A DNA stretch of 64,000 nucleotides, taken from NCBI GenBank assembly GCA_004297825.1, contig SCSX01000079.1, positions 62,001 to 126,000 on the forward strand, written 5' to 3'. Positions 43,998 through 54,258 of this stretch are shown here, one piece after another. The number at the start of each line of letters is the position of its first letter. The first letter of the stretch is position 1. Below the pieces are notes generated by a model. It was not told the DNA's origin. It ran no database searches and saw only the letters and a program-made list of their open reading frames with translations. This DNA comes from Spirochaetota bacterium. GTDB taxonomy: Bacteria; Spirochaetota; UBA4802; UBA5368. The position numbers and the translations under genes are program-made.

Positions 43998-46534
<2,537 letters not shown>

Positions 46535-46603
46535 TTCGCAGTTATGCGGGCAGGCCGTAGATGCTATGCGCGAACTCACGGGCCTGGAATTTCAACAGCG
46601 CCG

Positions 46604-46662
46604 GGGTAACGGAATAGGAGATGAGGAGATAAAGGAGTAACGGCGATAGAGGTGATGAGATT
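46604..46662 (+). repeat. Dispersed purine-rich intergenic repeat, copy D
   Basis: GTAACGGAATAGGAGATGAG then GAGATAAAGGAGTAACGGCG; close match to copy C at 40535-40593. It covers the earliest possible start codons of the YkgJ-type gene, which is why a later start is preferred. Confidence 0.6.
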
Positions 46663-46708
46663 TCGATCACGGCAAGGCGACAAAAAAAAGCAGGGGGCCG
46701 ATAAACCG

Positions 46709-47032
46709 GTGAGTCAAAATGCGAACATGCGCGAAGTCGGTACCCATGCGGAACCGGCGACGGAATGTCGTCCCGGGTGCGCCGCCTGCTGTGTCGCGCC
46801 CTCCATCACGACGCCCCTGCCGGGGATGCCGGGCGGGAAGCCCGCGGGCGTCCGTTGCGCCCATCTCACGGACGGAAACCTGTGCGATATTCACGAAAGT
46901 CCGCTTCGTCCCGTGTTCTGCCGGAGCCTGAAGCCCTCGCCCGAGATGTGCGGAAACAGCACCGTAGAAGCCATGCGGATGCTTGTCGAGCTGGAATCAC
47001 AAACGGTGCCGGGGCAACGGAAAGGGGGATAG
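46709..47032 (+). CDS. YkgJ-family cysteine cluster protein
   Basis: 107-residue (start-dependent) protein. Cys pattern CRPGCAACC, then RCAHLTDGNLCDIHESPLRP and FCRSLKPSPEMC, matches YkgJ/UPF0153 Fe-S or Zn binding proteins. I prefer GTG 46709, which follows CAGGGGG; ATG 46727 is also possible, while GTG 46652/ATG 46655 lie in the dispersed repeat. Function not established for the family. Confidence 0.75.
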   Translation: MSQNANMREVGTHAEPATECRPGCAACCVAPSITTPLPGMPGGKPAGVRCAHLTDGNLCDIHESPLRPVFCRSLKPSPEMCGNSTVEAMRMLVELESQTVPGQRKGG

Positions 47033-47104
47033 GGGATTGGACGGGATGGGGGAATAGAGACGGTTGATTAATAGAAATAATTGATAGCGCAAGTTGTTTT
47101 TAAA

Positions 47105-47204
47105 TGTCATTTCGACGAATCCCGGTCTTTCGGGATGAGGAGAAATCTTAAAGCACGGATGCAGATAGGATTTCTCACCCCAAAAGGCGGGGTTCGAAAT
47201 GACA
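47105..47204. repeat. TGTCATTTCGA element (MITE/REP-like), copy 2, complete
   Basis: 100-bp element bounded by perfect 11-bp terminal inverted repeats TGTCATTTCGA / TCGAAATGACA. Internal parts repeat those of 16734-16825. No coding capacity. Confidence 0.8.
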
Positions 47205-47296
47205 GTATCGGTATGAATCTCCCATAGCATCCAATCTTACACATTCGTGCCGTGAAGCATTCGGTTATAACGATGCATGATAACAGGAGGAATTAC

Positions 47297-47848
47297 ATGA
47301 ACGAGCTCGAACGGGAAAAGAAAAAGGGGCTATCCTTTCCTTACCTCATAAAGGTGCTCTTCGCGCGCCTGAAAAACCGGCGGCGCTACCAGACGCCGGG
47401 CTTTGGGCTTGCGGCCCAGCTCTTCGCGACCACGGCGAAGCACGTGATCGCGAAGCTCGGTCCCGTCGAGGGGGAGGCGTTGTTGAAGGCCGCCATCGAG
47501 GAATTCGGCAAGGAGCGCGGCAGGCGCATCGCGGAGACCGTGAAGAAAAAGGGGAAGCCCCTGTCGCTCCGCAACTGGATCATCCACACGGATATCGCGC
47601 CCGAAAACTTCGAGGCGAAGCCCTCCTTTCCCGCCGGCGACCTGGAGGCGAGGGTGGGTGCCTGCACCTTTATCCGCGCCGCCGACGCCTGGGGCCTTCG
47701 CGACTACGCGAAGCTCTACTGCAATTACGCCGACTACGCGATCCTGGACGGGTACAACCCGGACGTGAAGCTCATACTTGACGACCGTCACGCGACCGGG
47801 AAGGACCATTGCGTGTTCAGGTACGTGATGAAAGAGGAGAACAAATAG
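47297..47848 (+). CDS. L-2-amino-thiazoline-4-carboxylate hydrolase-like protein
   Basis: 183-aa soluble protein. The pattern ETVKKKGKPLSLRNWIIHTD and the Cys-containing C-terminal half (ARVGACTFIRAADAWG, KLYCNYADYAILDGYNP, DHCVFRYVM) match the ATC-hydrolase family, whose founding member opens the thiazoline ring on the route to cysteine in Pseudomonas; most members are of unknown substrate. ATG 47297 with AGGAGG upstream is preferred over ATG 47252. The following MFS gene is 151 bases away with its own likely promoter. Confidence 0.75.
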   Translation: MNELEREKKKGLSFPYLIKVLFARLKNRRRYQTPGFGLAAQLFATTAKHVIAKLGPVEGEALLKAAIEEFGKERGRRIAETVKKKGKPLSLRNWIIHTDIAPENFEAKPSFPAGDLEARVGACTFIRAADAWGLRDYAKLYCNYADYAILDGYNPDVKLILDDRHATGKDHCVFRYVMKEENK

Positions 47849-47945
47849 AAACGAACCGATTCCTGAATCCTCTTCTCTCACTTTCGGTCGCCATGCCTTA
47901 CTTTTCCGGAAATTGTGATTGCACTATTAATTATACTATACCCAA

Positions 47946-47974
47946 TTGTCAACTTTGTTGTAAGCATGTCTTAT
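47946..47974 (+). promoter_or_regulatory. Possible sigma-70 promoter for the OFA-type MFS gene
   Basis: TTGTCA, 17 bases, TCTTAT in an AT-rich block ending 26 bases before the start; GGAGGAAGG is the ribosome site. Confidence 0.35.
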
Positions 47975-47999
47975 TATATTTTTCCCGGAGGAAGGCATA

Positions 48000-49247
48000 A
48001 TGTCCACTGACGCACGACTTTTCGGTCTCCCGGCGGAGAAGGGCCGCTGGTTATTCATCGTGTTTGGGTTTTTCATCAATATCTGTCTCGGCAGCGTGTA
48101 CGCGTACAGCGTGTTCAAGGTTCCGGTCCAGGAACTGTTCTCGGTCGGGGCGCTGCAGGGCGGCATGCCCTACATGATCTTCCTCGCGTTTTTCGCGGGG
48201 CTTTTCCCCTTTGGCGGCCGGATGCTGGAGAAAATGGGACCGCGCAAGGTGGGCCTGCTGGGCGCCATTATAGTCGGCGCCGGTTGGATGCTTTCGAGCC
48301 GGGCATCGGGGATACTCTTCCTGAACATAACCTACGGTGTGATCGCGGGCGCGGGCGTGGGGCTCGCCTACGGCGGACCCATCGCCACCGCGGTGCGCTG
48401 GTTTCCGGATAAAAAGGGGCTCGCGGTGGGGCTCACGGTCGCGGGCTTCGGCGGTTCGCCGTTCGTCACCGCGTACGTGGCTTCACGGCTCATCGCCGCC
48501 TACGGCGCGCTTGCGACGTTCCTCTACCTGGGGATCGCGTTCCTCGCGCTGCTCCTTCTCCTGTCCATCCCGCTTCGTTTTCCCGCACAGGGCTGGAAGC
48601 CCGCGGGCTGGAGCCCGGGCGCCGCGGGAGCGGCCGTGCACGCGAAAGAATACGACACCCATGAAATGGCGAAAACCTCTTCTTTCTGGGGGCTGTTCGT
48701 CTGCTTCATGATCGGTTCGCTCGCGGGGCTCATGGCCATTGGCATATCGAGCCCGGTCGCCACCGAGGTGATAAGCATCGACAGGACGGTCGCGGCCTCG
48801 CTCGTCGGGGTATTCGCGATCTTCAACGGTCTGGGCCGCCCGCTCTTCGGCATACTCACCGACAAGCTCACGCCGCGCTACGCGGCCGTGCTCAACCTGG
48901 TCCTCATCATGCTCATGTCGGTGGGGATGCTCTTCGCCGGAACGGGGATGGTCGCGCTCTACGTCGCGTGCTTTATCGGCTTCTGGCTCTGCCTGGGCGG
49001 CTGGCTCGCCATCGCGCCCACCACCACCGCGACGCATTTCGGCGCCGCCTATTACGCGAGGAATTACGGGGTCATGCTCCTCGCCTACGGCGCGGGCGCG
49101 ATACTCGCCAACATCATCTCGGGACAGGCAAAGGATGTGTTCGGGTCCTACCTGTACGCCTTCTACCCGACGGCGGCCCTGGCAGCGGTGGGAATCGTCC
49201 TGGCGCTGGTATTTATCAAACCCCCCGCCGTGTCCGTGAAATCATAG
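48000..49247 (+). CDS. MFS transporter, oxalate/formate antiporter (OFA) type
   Basis: 415-aa 12-TM protein. N-terminal FFINICLGSVYAYSVFKVPV and the helix 4-5 region GVGLAYGGPIATAVRWFPDK are diagnostic of the OFA branch. A central loop of about 25 residues (FPAQGWKPAGWSPGAAG) separates the halves. ATG 48000 has GGAGGAAGG. OFA members carry oxalate/formate, lactate, pyruvate or other monocarboxylates; substrate unknown here. Confidence 0.9.
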   Translation: MSTDARLFGLPAEKGRWLFIVFGFFINICLGSVYAYSVFKVPVQELFSVGALQGGMPYMIFLAFFAGLFPFGGRMLEKMGPRKVGLLGAIIVGAGWMLSSRASGILFLNITYGVIAGAGVGLAYGGPIATAVRWFPDKKGLAVGLTVAGFGGSPFVTAYVASRLIAAYGALATFLYLGIAFLALLLLLSIPLRFPAQGWKPAGWSPGAAGAAVHAKEYDTHEMAKTSSFWGLFVCFMIGSLAGLMAIGISSPVATEVISIDRTVAASLVGVFAIFNGLGRPLFGILTDKLTPRYAAVLNLVLIMLMSVGMLFAGTGMVALYVACFIGFWLCLGGWLAIAPTTTATHFGAAYYARNYGVMLLAYGAGAILANIISGQAKDVFGSYLYAFYPTAALAAVGIVLALVFIKPPAVSVKS

Positions 49248-49595
49248 AAGGGGTGGGGGCCGTATCCTCGGAAAAGTCGGCATAATTCTCCCGCCTTGCA
49301 CGTCCTGGACTTCCAGTCGTGCAAAGCGGGAGCGGGCCGGCAGCTCTTGCAGCCCTGTTATTGGAAACCGCGAATTAACGCGAATAATAGAGACTGTTCG
49401 CTGTTCTCCTCCCCCTTGATGCTGATCATTACCCATATCACAAAATCTGCTTCAGGGGGCCCCCTAAATCCCCCGGAGGGGGACTTCAGCAATCGGCAGA
49501 ATATGCATTTTCTGGCATTGGCAGATGTCGTTGCCCCCCGTCGGGGGGTATGGGGGGTGTTTTTAACCTGTGGGTAATGTGTATAATGAAAAATC
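49248..49595. other. Intergenic region with G/C-run hairpins
   Basis: About 350 bases without a gene. Contains the palindromes AGGGGGCCCCCT (49456-49467) and TCCCCCGGAGGGGGA (49471-49485), then CCCCCCGTCGGGGGG (49534-49548) leading into GGGGGTATGGGGGGTGTTTT (49544-49563), which resembles 11955-11973. Confidence 0.6.
49456..49485. repeat. Paired G/C-run hairpins (AGGGGGCCCCCT and TCCCCCGGAGGGGGA)
   Basis: Two adjacent perfect stems separated by AAA. Likely part of a dispersed intergenic element and possibly terminating transcription of the MFS gene. Confidence 0.5.
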
Positions 49596-49624
49596 TTGCG
49601 TTACGCCCCCGAAGGTACTATAAT
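49596..49624 (+). promoter_or_regulatory. Sigma-70 promoter for the HD-domain gene
   Basis: TTGCGT, exactly 17 bases, perfect TATAAT, ending 27 bases upstream of the GTG start. Confidence 0.7.
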
Positions 49625-49651
49625 AGTTGAAAACCATCCAGAGGTATCTTT

Positions 49652-50914
49652 GTGTTCAGCCAGCTCCGTATTCCCATGAGCGACATGCTCATATGCCTCT
49701 CCAACGCGATCGACCTCGTAAACCCGAGCATCGCAAACCATAACCGGCAGGTCGCCTGCCTCGCGAGCTTCATCGCCGAGGAGATGGGCGTCCCCGGGGA
49801 GGAGAGACTCGATATCCTCATCGCGGGCCTTCTCCACGATATCGGGGCGCTCTCCCTGGGGGAACGGCTCGCGCTCCTGAATTTCGACGTACAGAACGCC
49901 GAGCGGCACGCGGAGCTGGGGTACCGGCATATCCGGTCATTTGCGCCCCTGGCGGGGATCGCTCCCCTGGTGCGCTTTCACCATCACCACTACGACGCCC
50001 CGCTGCCGGCCACCCTCCGCGATTCGCTCGTGCCCAGGGGCAGTTACATCATCCACCTGGCCGACCGGATCGCCATTCTCATGAAGGGCGATTCGTGCGT
50101 GCTCGACCAGGCGAGGTTTATCGGGGAGACGATCCGCCCGGGATCGGGCAGGATATTCCACCCGGAAGCGGTGGAGGCGTTTCTCGGCCTCGCCGGGAAG
50201 GAGCATTTCTGGCTCACCGTGAGCTCGCGTGCCATGGACACGTATATCTCCCGGAAAATGGAAGCGCTCGACGTGAGGCTCGACATTGTTGCCGCGATGC
50301 AGTGCGCCCGCCTCTTCGGAAGGGTTATCGACTTTCGCAGCCGCTTCACCGCCATTCACTCCAGCCGCGTGGCGATGGTGGCCGAATCGCTCGCGGGCCA
50401 CGCGGGGATGTCGCCCAGCGAATGCGCCGGCATGAAGATCGCCGGCTATCTCCACGACCTGGGGAAGCTCGTCGTTCCCGCCGAAATCCTGGATAAGGGC
50501 GAGGCGCTCACACAGGACGAGTGGAGCATGATGCGAAGCCACTCATTCCATACCTACCACCTGCTGGAGGAGATCGAGGGCTTCGAGCAGATCAACCGCT
50601 GGGCGTCGTCACACCACGAGCGCCTGGACGGAAAGGGATATCCCTTCCATCATCGCGGGGCCTCGCTCTCGTACGGCGACAGGATAGTGGCTGTCGCCGA
50701 TATTTTCACCGCCCTGACCGAGGACCGGCCGTATCGCCCGGGGCTCTCGCTCCCCGACACCCTGAGGACCCTCCGCGATATGGCGGATGAATCGGCGATC
50801 GACGGCGATGTGACCCAGATCGCGCACCGCGTTTCCTCCGAGCTCGAGGGGATCCGCATCGAGGCGGAGCGGGAGGTGGCGCGCGAGTACGAGGCGTTCA
50901 TCAGGGAGGCGTGA
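49652..50914 (+). CDS. Tandem HD / HD-GYP domain protein (cyclic-di-nucleotide phosphodiesterase-like)
   Basis: 420 aa with two HD domains. Domain 1 (about 20-190): HNRQVACLASF, GLLHDIGALS and HHHHYDAP. Domain 2 (about 225-410): YLHDLGKLVVP, HHERLDGKGYP with the GYP signature, and ADIFTALTEDRPYRPG. Domain 2 is therefore a plausible c-di-GMP phosphodiesterase; domain 1 is less canonical. GTG start behind AGAGG, downstream of a strong promoter. Stands alone ahead of a repeat palindrome. Confidence 0.85.
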   Translation: MFSQLRIPMSDMLICLSNAIDLVNPSIANHNRQVACLASFIAEEMGVPGEERLDILIAGLLHDIGALSLGERLALLNFDVQNAERHAELGYRHIRSFAPLAGIAPLVRFHHHHYDAPLPATLRDSLVPRGSYIIHLADRIAILMKGDSCVLDQARFIGETIRPGSGRIFHPEAVEAFLGLAGKEHFWLTVSSRAMDTYISRKMEALDVRLDIVAAMQCARLFGRVIDFRSRFTAIHSSRVAMVAESLAGHAGMSPSECAGMKIAGYLHDLGKLVVPAEILDKGEALTQDEWSMMRSHSFHTYHLLEEIEGFEQINRWASSHHERLDGKGYPFHHRGASLSYGDRIVAVADIFTALTEDRPYRPGLSLPDTLRTLRDMADESAIDGDVTQIAHRVSSELEGIRIEAEREVAREYEAFIREA

Positions 50915-50927
50915 ATGTTGCCGTAGG

Positions 50928-50978
50928 TCGTTGTTGCCGTAGAGACGTCCCGTCGGGACGTCTCTACGGCAACAACGA
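50928..50978. repeat. GTAGAGACG-type perfect palindrome, copy 2
   Basis: 25-base perfect arms around a single T, with the same core GTAGAGACGTCCCG as 16245-16293. It starts 14 bases after the HD-GYP gene stop and may double as its terminator. Confidence 0.85.
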
Positions 50979-51013
50979 CGGAATCCGTTACGAAATGGAG
51001 GGGGGACAGCCGC

Positions 51014-52330
51014 ATGGGACACATGACGCCTAAAGACAGGTATCGGGAGCTTGGAAAGAAAATCGACAGCCTCACCTTCCGCGTTCCCTGGAACGGGACC
51101 CTGCATGAAATCCTGAAAGAGCTCTACACCGCGGACGAGGCCGACCTCGTCATCATGATGCCCTACGGCCTCTCGCCCCTCGCGCGCATCGCGAAGCTGA
51201 CGAACTACGACGAGGCGCGCCTGCGGAATCTCCTCGAGGGGCTTTGCCGGAAGGGACTCGTCGTGGATCTCTTCATCGAGGGCGAGTACCGCTACATGCC
51301 CTCGCCCTTCGTGATAGGCATCTTCGAGTTCACGATGATGCGCACCGGCGGTAACCTCGACATAAAAAAAATGGCGCGGCTCTTCTACGAGTACTTTCAC
51401 CACGAGCACGGCGCGCTGCACGCCGCGAATTTCGGGGAGGGGGGCGCGTACTCGATCATGCGCGCGCTGCCCTACGAGGAAAGCGTCCGGGATCTTCCCC
51501 ACGTGGAAATCCTCGACTACGAGAAGGCGACGGAGATCGTGCGCGGGTGGGACCGGTTCGCTATCGGGACCTGTTCGTGCAGGCACGAGAAGCTGCACGC
51601 CGGGCACAAGCACTGCGACAACCCCCTGGACACCTGCTCTACGTTCGGCTACTCGGCGGATTACTGGATACGCAACGGTCTGGCGCGGGAGGTTTCGAAA
51701 GGAGAGATGCTCGCGAACATCGAGAGGTCCAGGGACCTGGGGCTCGTGTTCAACGCGGACAACGTGCAGCGGAACGTGACATTCATCTGCCAGTGCTGCA
51801 AGTGCTGCTGCAACGCCCTGCAGGCGATCAACACCTACGGCTACACGCAGATGATGGTGACCTCCACCTTCATCGCGCGCATCGACGATGACGCGTGCAC
51901 CGGCTGCGGCAAATGCGCAAAGGAGTGTGCCGCCAACGCGATCGAGATGGTCCCCGTCCAGGGGGACGCCGGCGACAAAAAGAAGAGACCGGTGCTTGAC
52001 GAGTCCTTCTGCCTGGGGTGCGGCGTGTGCACGATGCACTGCAAGCCGCGCGCGATCATGCTTGAGAAGCGAGGCCAGAGGGTCATTCACCCGGAGACGA
52101 CATTCGAGCGGGTGATTCTGCAAACCCTTGAAAAGGGCACGCTCCAGAACCAGATATTCGACAACCCTATGAGCGTCACCCAGGACGTGATGCGTGCCTT
52201 CCTGGGGGGCGTGCTGCGGCTGAAGCCGGTCAAGCGGGCGCTCCTGGGCGATCGGTTCCGCTCGATCTTCATTAAACAGATGAAGGCGGGAAGCAGGCTC
52301 CTGGGAAAGGAATGGGCACTCAAGCTGTAG
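51014..52330 (+). CDS. Polyferredoxin-like 4Fe-4S protein
   Basis: 438 aa. Residues about 1-110 look like a winged-helix/regulatory fold (ARIAKLTNYDEARLRNLLEG). Then comes a Cys-rich middle: GTCSCRHEKLHAGHKHC, and ICQCCKCCCNAL. Two [4Fe-4S] motifs follow: CTGCGKCAKECAANAIEM and CLGCGVCTMHCKPRAIML. The C-terminal about 75 residues are basic and amphipathic, so it may dock to the membrane. ATG 51014 has GGAGGGGGG upstream. Such proteins occur in anaerobes beside dehydrogenases; the partner here is unknown. Confidence 0.85.
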   Translation: MGHMTPKDRYRELGKKIDSLTFRVPWNGTLHEILKELYTADEADLVIMMPYGLSPLARIAKLTNYDEARLRNLLEGLCRKGLVVDLFIEGEYRYMPSPFVIGIFEFTMMRTGGNLDIKKMARLFYEYFHHEHGALHAANFGEGGAYSIMRALPYEESVRDLPHVEILDYEKATEIVRGWDRFAIGTCSCRHEKLHAGHKHCDNPLDTCSTFGYSADYWIRNGLAREVSKGEMLANIERSRDLGLVFNADNVQRNVTFICQCCKCCCNALQAINTYGYTQMMVTSTFIARIDDDACTGCGKCAKECAANAIEMVPVQGDAGDKKKRPVLDESFCLGCGVCTMHCKPRAIMLEKRGQRVIHPETTFERVILQTLEKGTLQNQIFDNPMSVTQDVMRAFLGGVLRLKPVKRALLGDRFRSIFIKQMKAGSRLLGKEWALKL

Positions 52331-52351
52331 CGGGGCGGGCGCGTAAATCCA

Positions 52352-52765
52352 TCACGCCCCCATGACCGTGACTACGATCGCGCGCGTGTCGCGCGGCCCG
52401 TCGAACTCGCACAGGAAAATATTCTGCCATCGCGAGAGCCCCAGCGTTCCCCCGATGACGGGGACCGTCTCGCCCGGCCCCACGATGCCCGCCTTAAGAT
52501 GGGCGTCCCCGTTGCCGTCCTGCCGGTCGTGTTCCCAGACGCCGCGCGGTACCAGTTCTCGCAGGAGACGGATGCAGTCGTTCCGTACGCTTTCGTCCCA
52601 GTTCTCCTGGATCATCACCGCGGCCGTGGCCCCCTGGACATAGACCGATACCGTCCCCGTCGTCACGCCGCTGCGCGCGACGACCGCCCGCACCCCGGAG
52701 GTGATGTCGTATAACGCCTCCCGCGCGGTGGTGGCGAGGCTGATCGTTTCCTGCGTGATTTTCAT
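52352..52765 (-). CDS. YjbQ / UPF0047 family protein
   Basis: 137 aa, the family's usual size. Conserved strings GTVSVYVQGATAAVMIQENW, NGDAHLKAGIVGPGETVPV and LGLSRWQNIFLCEFDGP are present with the metal-binding His. Members have weak thiamine-phosphate synthase activity in vitro; the cellular role is unclear. ATG 52765 gives the standard N-terminus MKITQETISL; longer upstream frames are not needed. Divergent from the CULT gene, sharing a 182-base regulatory gap. Confidence 0.88.
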   Translation of the reverse strand: MKITQETISLATTAREALYDITSGVRAVVARSGVTTGTVSVYVQGATAAVMIQENWDESVRNDCIRLLRELVPRGVWEHDRQDGNGDAHLKAGIVGPGETVPVIGGTLGLSRWQNIFLCEFDGPRDTRAIVVTVMGA

Positions 52766-52947
52766 GAGGGCGGACTCCCTGCGCGAGTGATTTTTCCATA
52801 TGATGGAACGCCGGCGGTGCGAAGGCAAAGATTTTTTGAAAATTATGATCGCCAGTGCCGCCGGCGACCGACCGCAAATTCGCTTTACAGCTTGCGTTCT
52901 ATTGTATAGATTATACCCAGTTACCGTTACTGACGAATGCCAGCCCA

Positions 52948-53376
52948 ATGCAGCTGATACTGGAGATCACTTCCCCGAGACCGGAAATCGAACTGAAGAA
53001 GACCTCGTCCGAGCCGCCCGGGCATACGGAGATCGAGATCCTTACGCTCAAGGAAACCCGCACCGGGAAGAAGAAGACGCTTATCTGCAAATTCTGCGGC
53101 CACGAGATCACCTCGCGCGCCGAATCCCTTGAAATGGGGGGAAATCATACGCATTCATTCATGAATCCGGCGGGCATACGCTTCCGGATCGGGTGCTTCA
53201 CCCGGGCGAAGGGCTGCGTCGTCGCGGGGGAAGCGACGGACGAACATACGTGGTTTCCGGGATACTCATGGCAATTCGCGCTCTGCGGGCTGTGCGCGGC
53301 GCACATGGGGTGGTTCTACGGCTCCGCGGGACACGGGTTTTTCGGGCTCATCCTGGAAAACCTGGTCGAGCTTTAA
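52948..53376 (+). CDS. Bacterial cereblon-type (CULT domain) protein
   Basis: 142-aa soluble protein made of a short N-terminal extension (about 1-42) and one CULT domain. Zinc ligands: Cys47, Cys50 (CKFC) and Cys113, Cys116 (CGLC). The ligand-pocket motif EHTWFPGYSW ... HMGW gives Trp102, Trp108 and Trp122 plus His100. Spacing of the three Trp (6 and 14) and of Trp to Cys (5 and 6) equals human cereblon W380/W386/W400 and C391/C394. ATG 52948 is favoured because a promoter-like AT block (TTTACA ... TATAGA) lies just upstream; a longer frame from 52855 exists. Bacterial members bind uridine and thalidomide-type imides in vitro; their physiological role is unknown. Confidence 0.85.
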   Translation: MQLILEITSPRPEIELKKTSSEPPGHTEIEILTLKETRTGKKKTLICKFCGHEITSRAESLEMGGNHTHSFMNPAGIRFRIGCFTRAKGCVVAGEATDEHTWFPGYSWQFALCGLCAAHMGWFYGSAGHGFFGLILENLVEL

Positions 53377-53395
53377 TTCCCCGGGGGGAGCGTAT

Positions 53396-54106
53396 TTAAA
53401 GACACGAACCGGACACGGCGTCTTTTCCCTGGAATGGGGCGCGCCGCTTGGGACATTCCTGCCGGGGGCACCGCATGCAGTTTATGAACGCATGCTCCGA
53501 GAAATAGATTATCCCGGAAACGGACTTGAGCGGTCTCATCATGAAGTTATCTCCCAGCGCAACGCCCAGCGCACGCGCCTCGCGCTCAAGCAGACCGAAA
53601 AGCTCCCGTTGACCCTCGATGGGCCATTCCTTGAGCGAGCCCGGGTTCACCATGGAGACGGCGCCGTGCTCCCGTCCCTCCGAGAGCCTCGCCATGAGCG
53701 CGACGACCGCGCTCTCGAGGACGAGCCCCGCGATCTCGTCGGCCCAGTAGCGCTCGAGCATGTCGTCCTTGCCCGCGGCCCATTCCTCCGCCTGGGGGCC
53801 CGCGGTCGCGATGAAGGGGTACGCGAGTTCGGTGTCGCACAGGTTTTCGGCGAGAAGCGTGCTGGGGAACCTGGTTTCTTCCAGCACGACGGAGGCGTCG
53901 TCCTCGCGCCGTACGGGGCTTTCGCGCCAGGCGGCGCGGGGTCGCGCGATCGAGGCGGCCTGCGCGATGAGGTCCCGCGCGCGCGCGGCATGGGGGCTCC
54001 CGGCGCCGATGCGCAACCGGGGCAGTATCGGACCCGGATCGCCGTCAAAGCGCGCCTCGAGGAGAAGCGTCCCTGAACCTGCGTCCTTCGTATTCACGGA
54101 TTCCAT
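53396..54106 (-). CDS. Corrinoid (MetH-type) activation-domain-like protein
   Basis: 236 aa. The C-terminal half SMVNPGSLKEWPIEGQRELF, the later PLKSVSGIIYFSEHAF and NCMRCPRQECPKRRAPF follow the vitamin B12-dependent methionine synthase activation region, and the late Cys cluster could hold an Fe-S centre as in RACE-like reactivators. The N-terminal half is less conserved. Free-standing versions are common in anaerobes beside corrinoid methyltransferases, but none is adjacent here. Divergent from the hydantoinase-like gene and convergent with the CULT gene (19 bases apart). Confidence 0.75.
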   Translation of the reverse strand: MESVNTKDAGSGTLLLEARFDGDPGPILPRLRIGAGSPHAARARDLIAQAASIARPRAAWRESPVRREDDASVVLEETRFPSTLLAENLCDTELAYPFIATAGPQAEEWAAGKDDMLERYWADEIAGLVLESAVVALMARLSEGREHGAVSMVNPGSLKEWPIEGQRELFGLLEREARALGVALGDNFMMRPLKSVSGIIYFSEHAFINCMRCPRQECPKRRAPFQGKDAVSGSCL

Positions 54107-54173
54107 GGCGTCTCCGGTAGTTTAATGAATGCAGTCTATCCCCGGCCTTTTTGCGGCGCAAGCGGCTTTTTCC

Positions 54174-54202
54174 TTGACGCGGCCATATTTTCGGGGTATC
54201 CG
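54174..54202 (+). promoter_or_regulatory. Possible sigma-70 promoter for the hydantoinase-HDAC operon
   Basis: TTGACG, 17 bases, TATCCG, within the 152-base divergent gap; about 55 bases before the start codon. Confidence 0.4.
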
Positions 54203-54258
54203 ATACCCACGCGGCCGCCGCGCACCGCGCGCCGCGAATCGATGCTTCGGGGGCGGCT

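Noticed and set aside
50609-52123. 504-codon antisense frame across the HD-GYP and polyferredoxin genes
   Set aside because: Crosses a repeat palindrome and two real genes; no start signal or recognisable domain.
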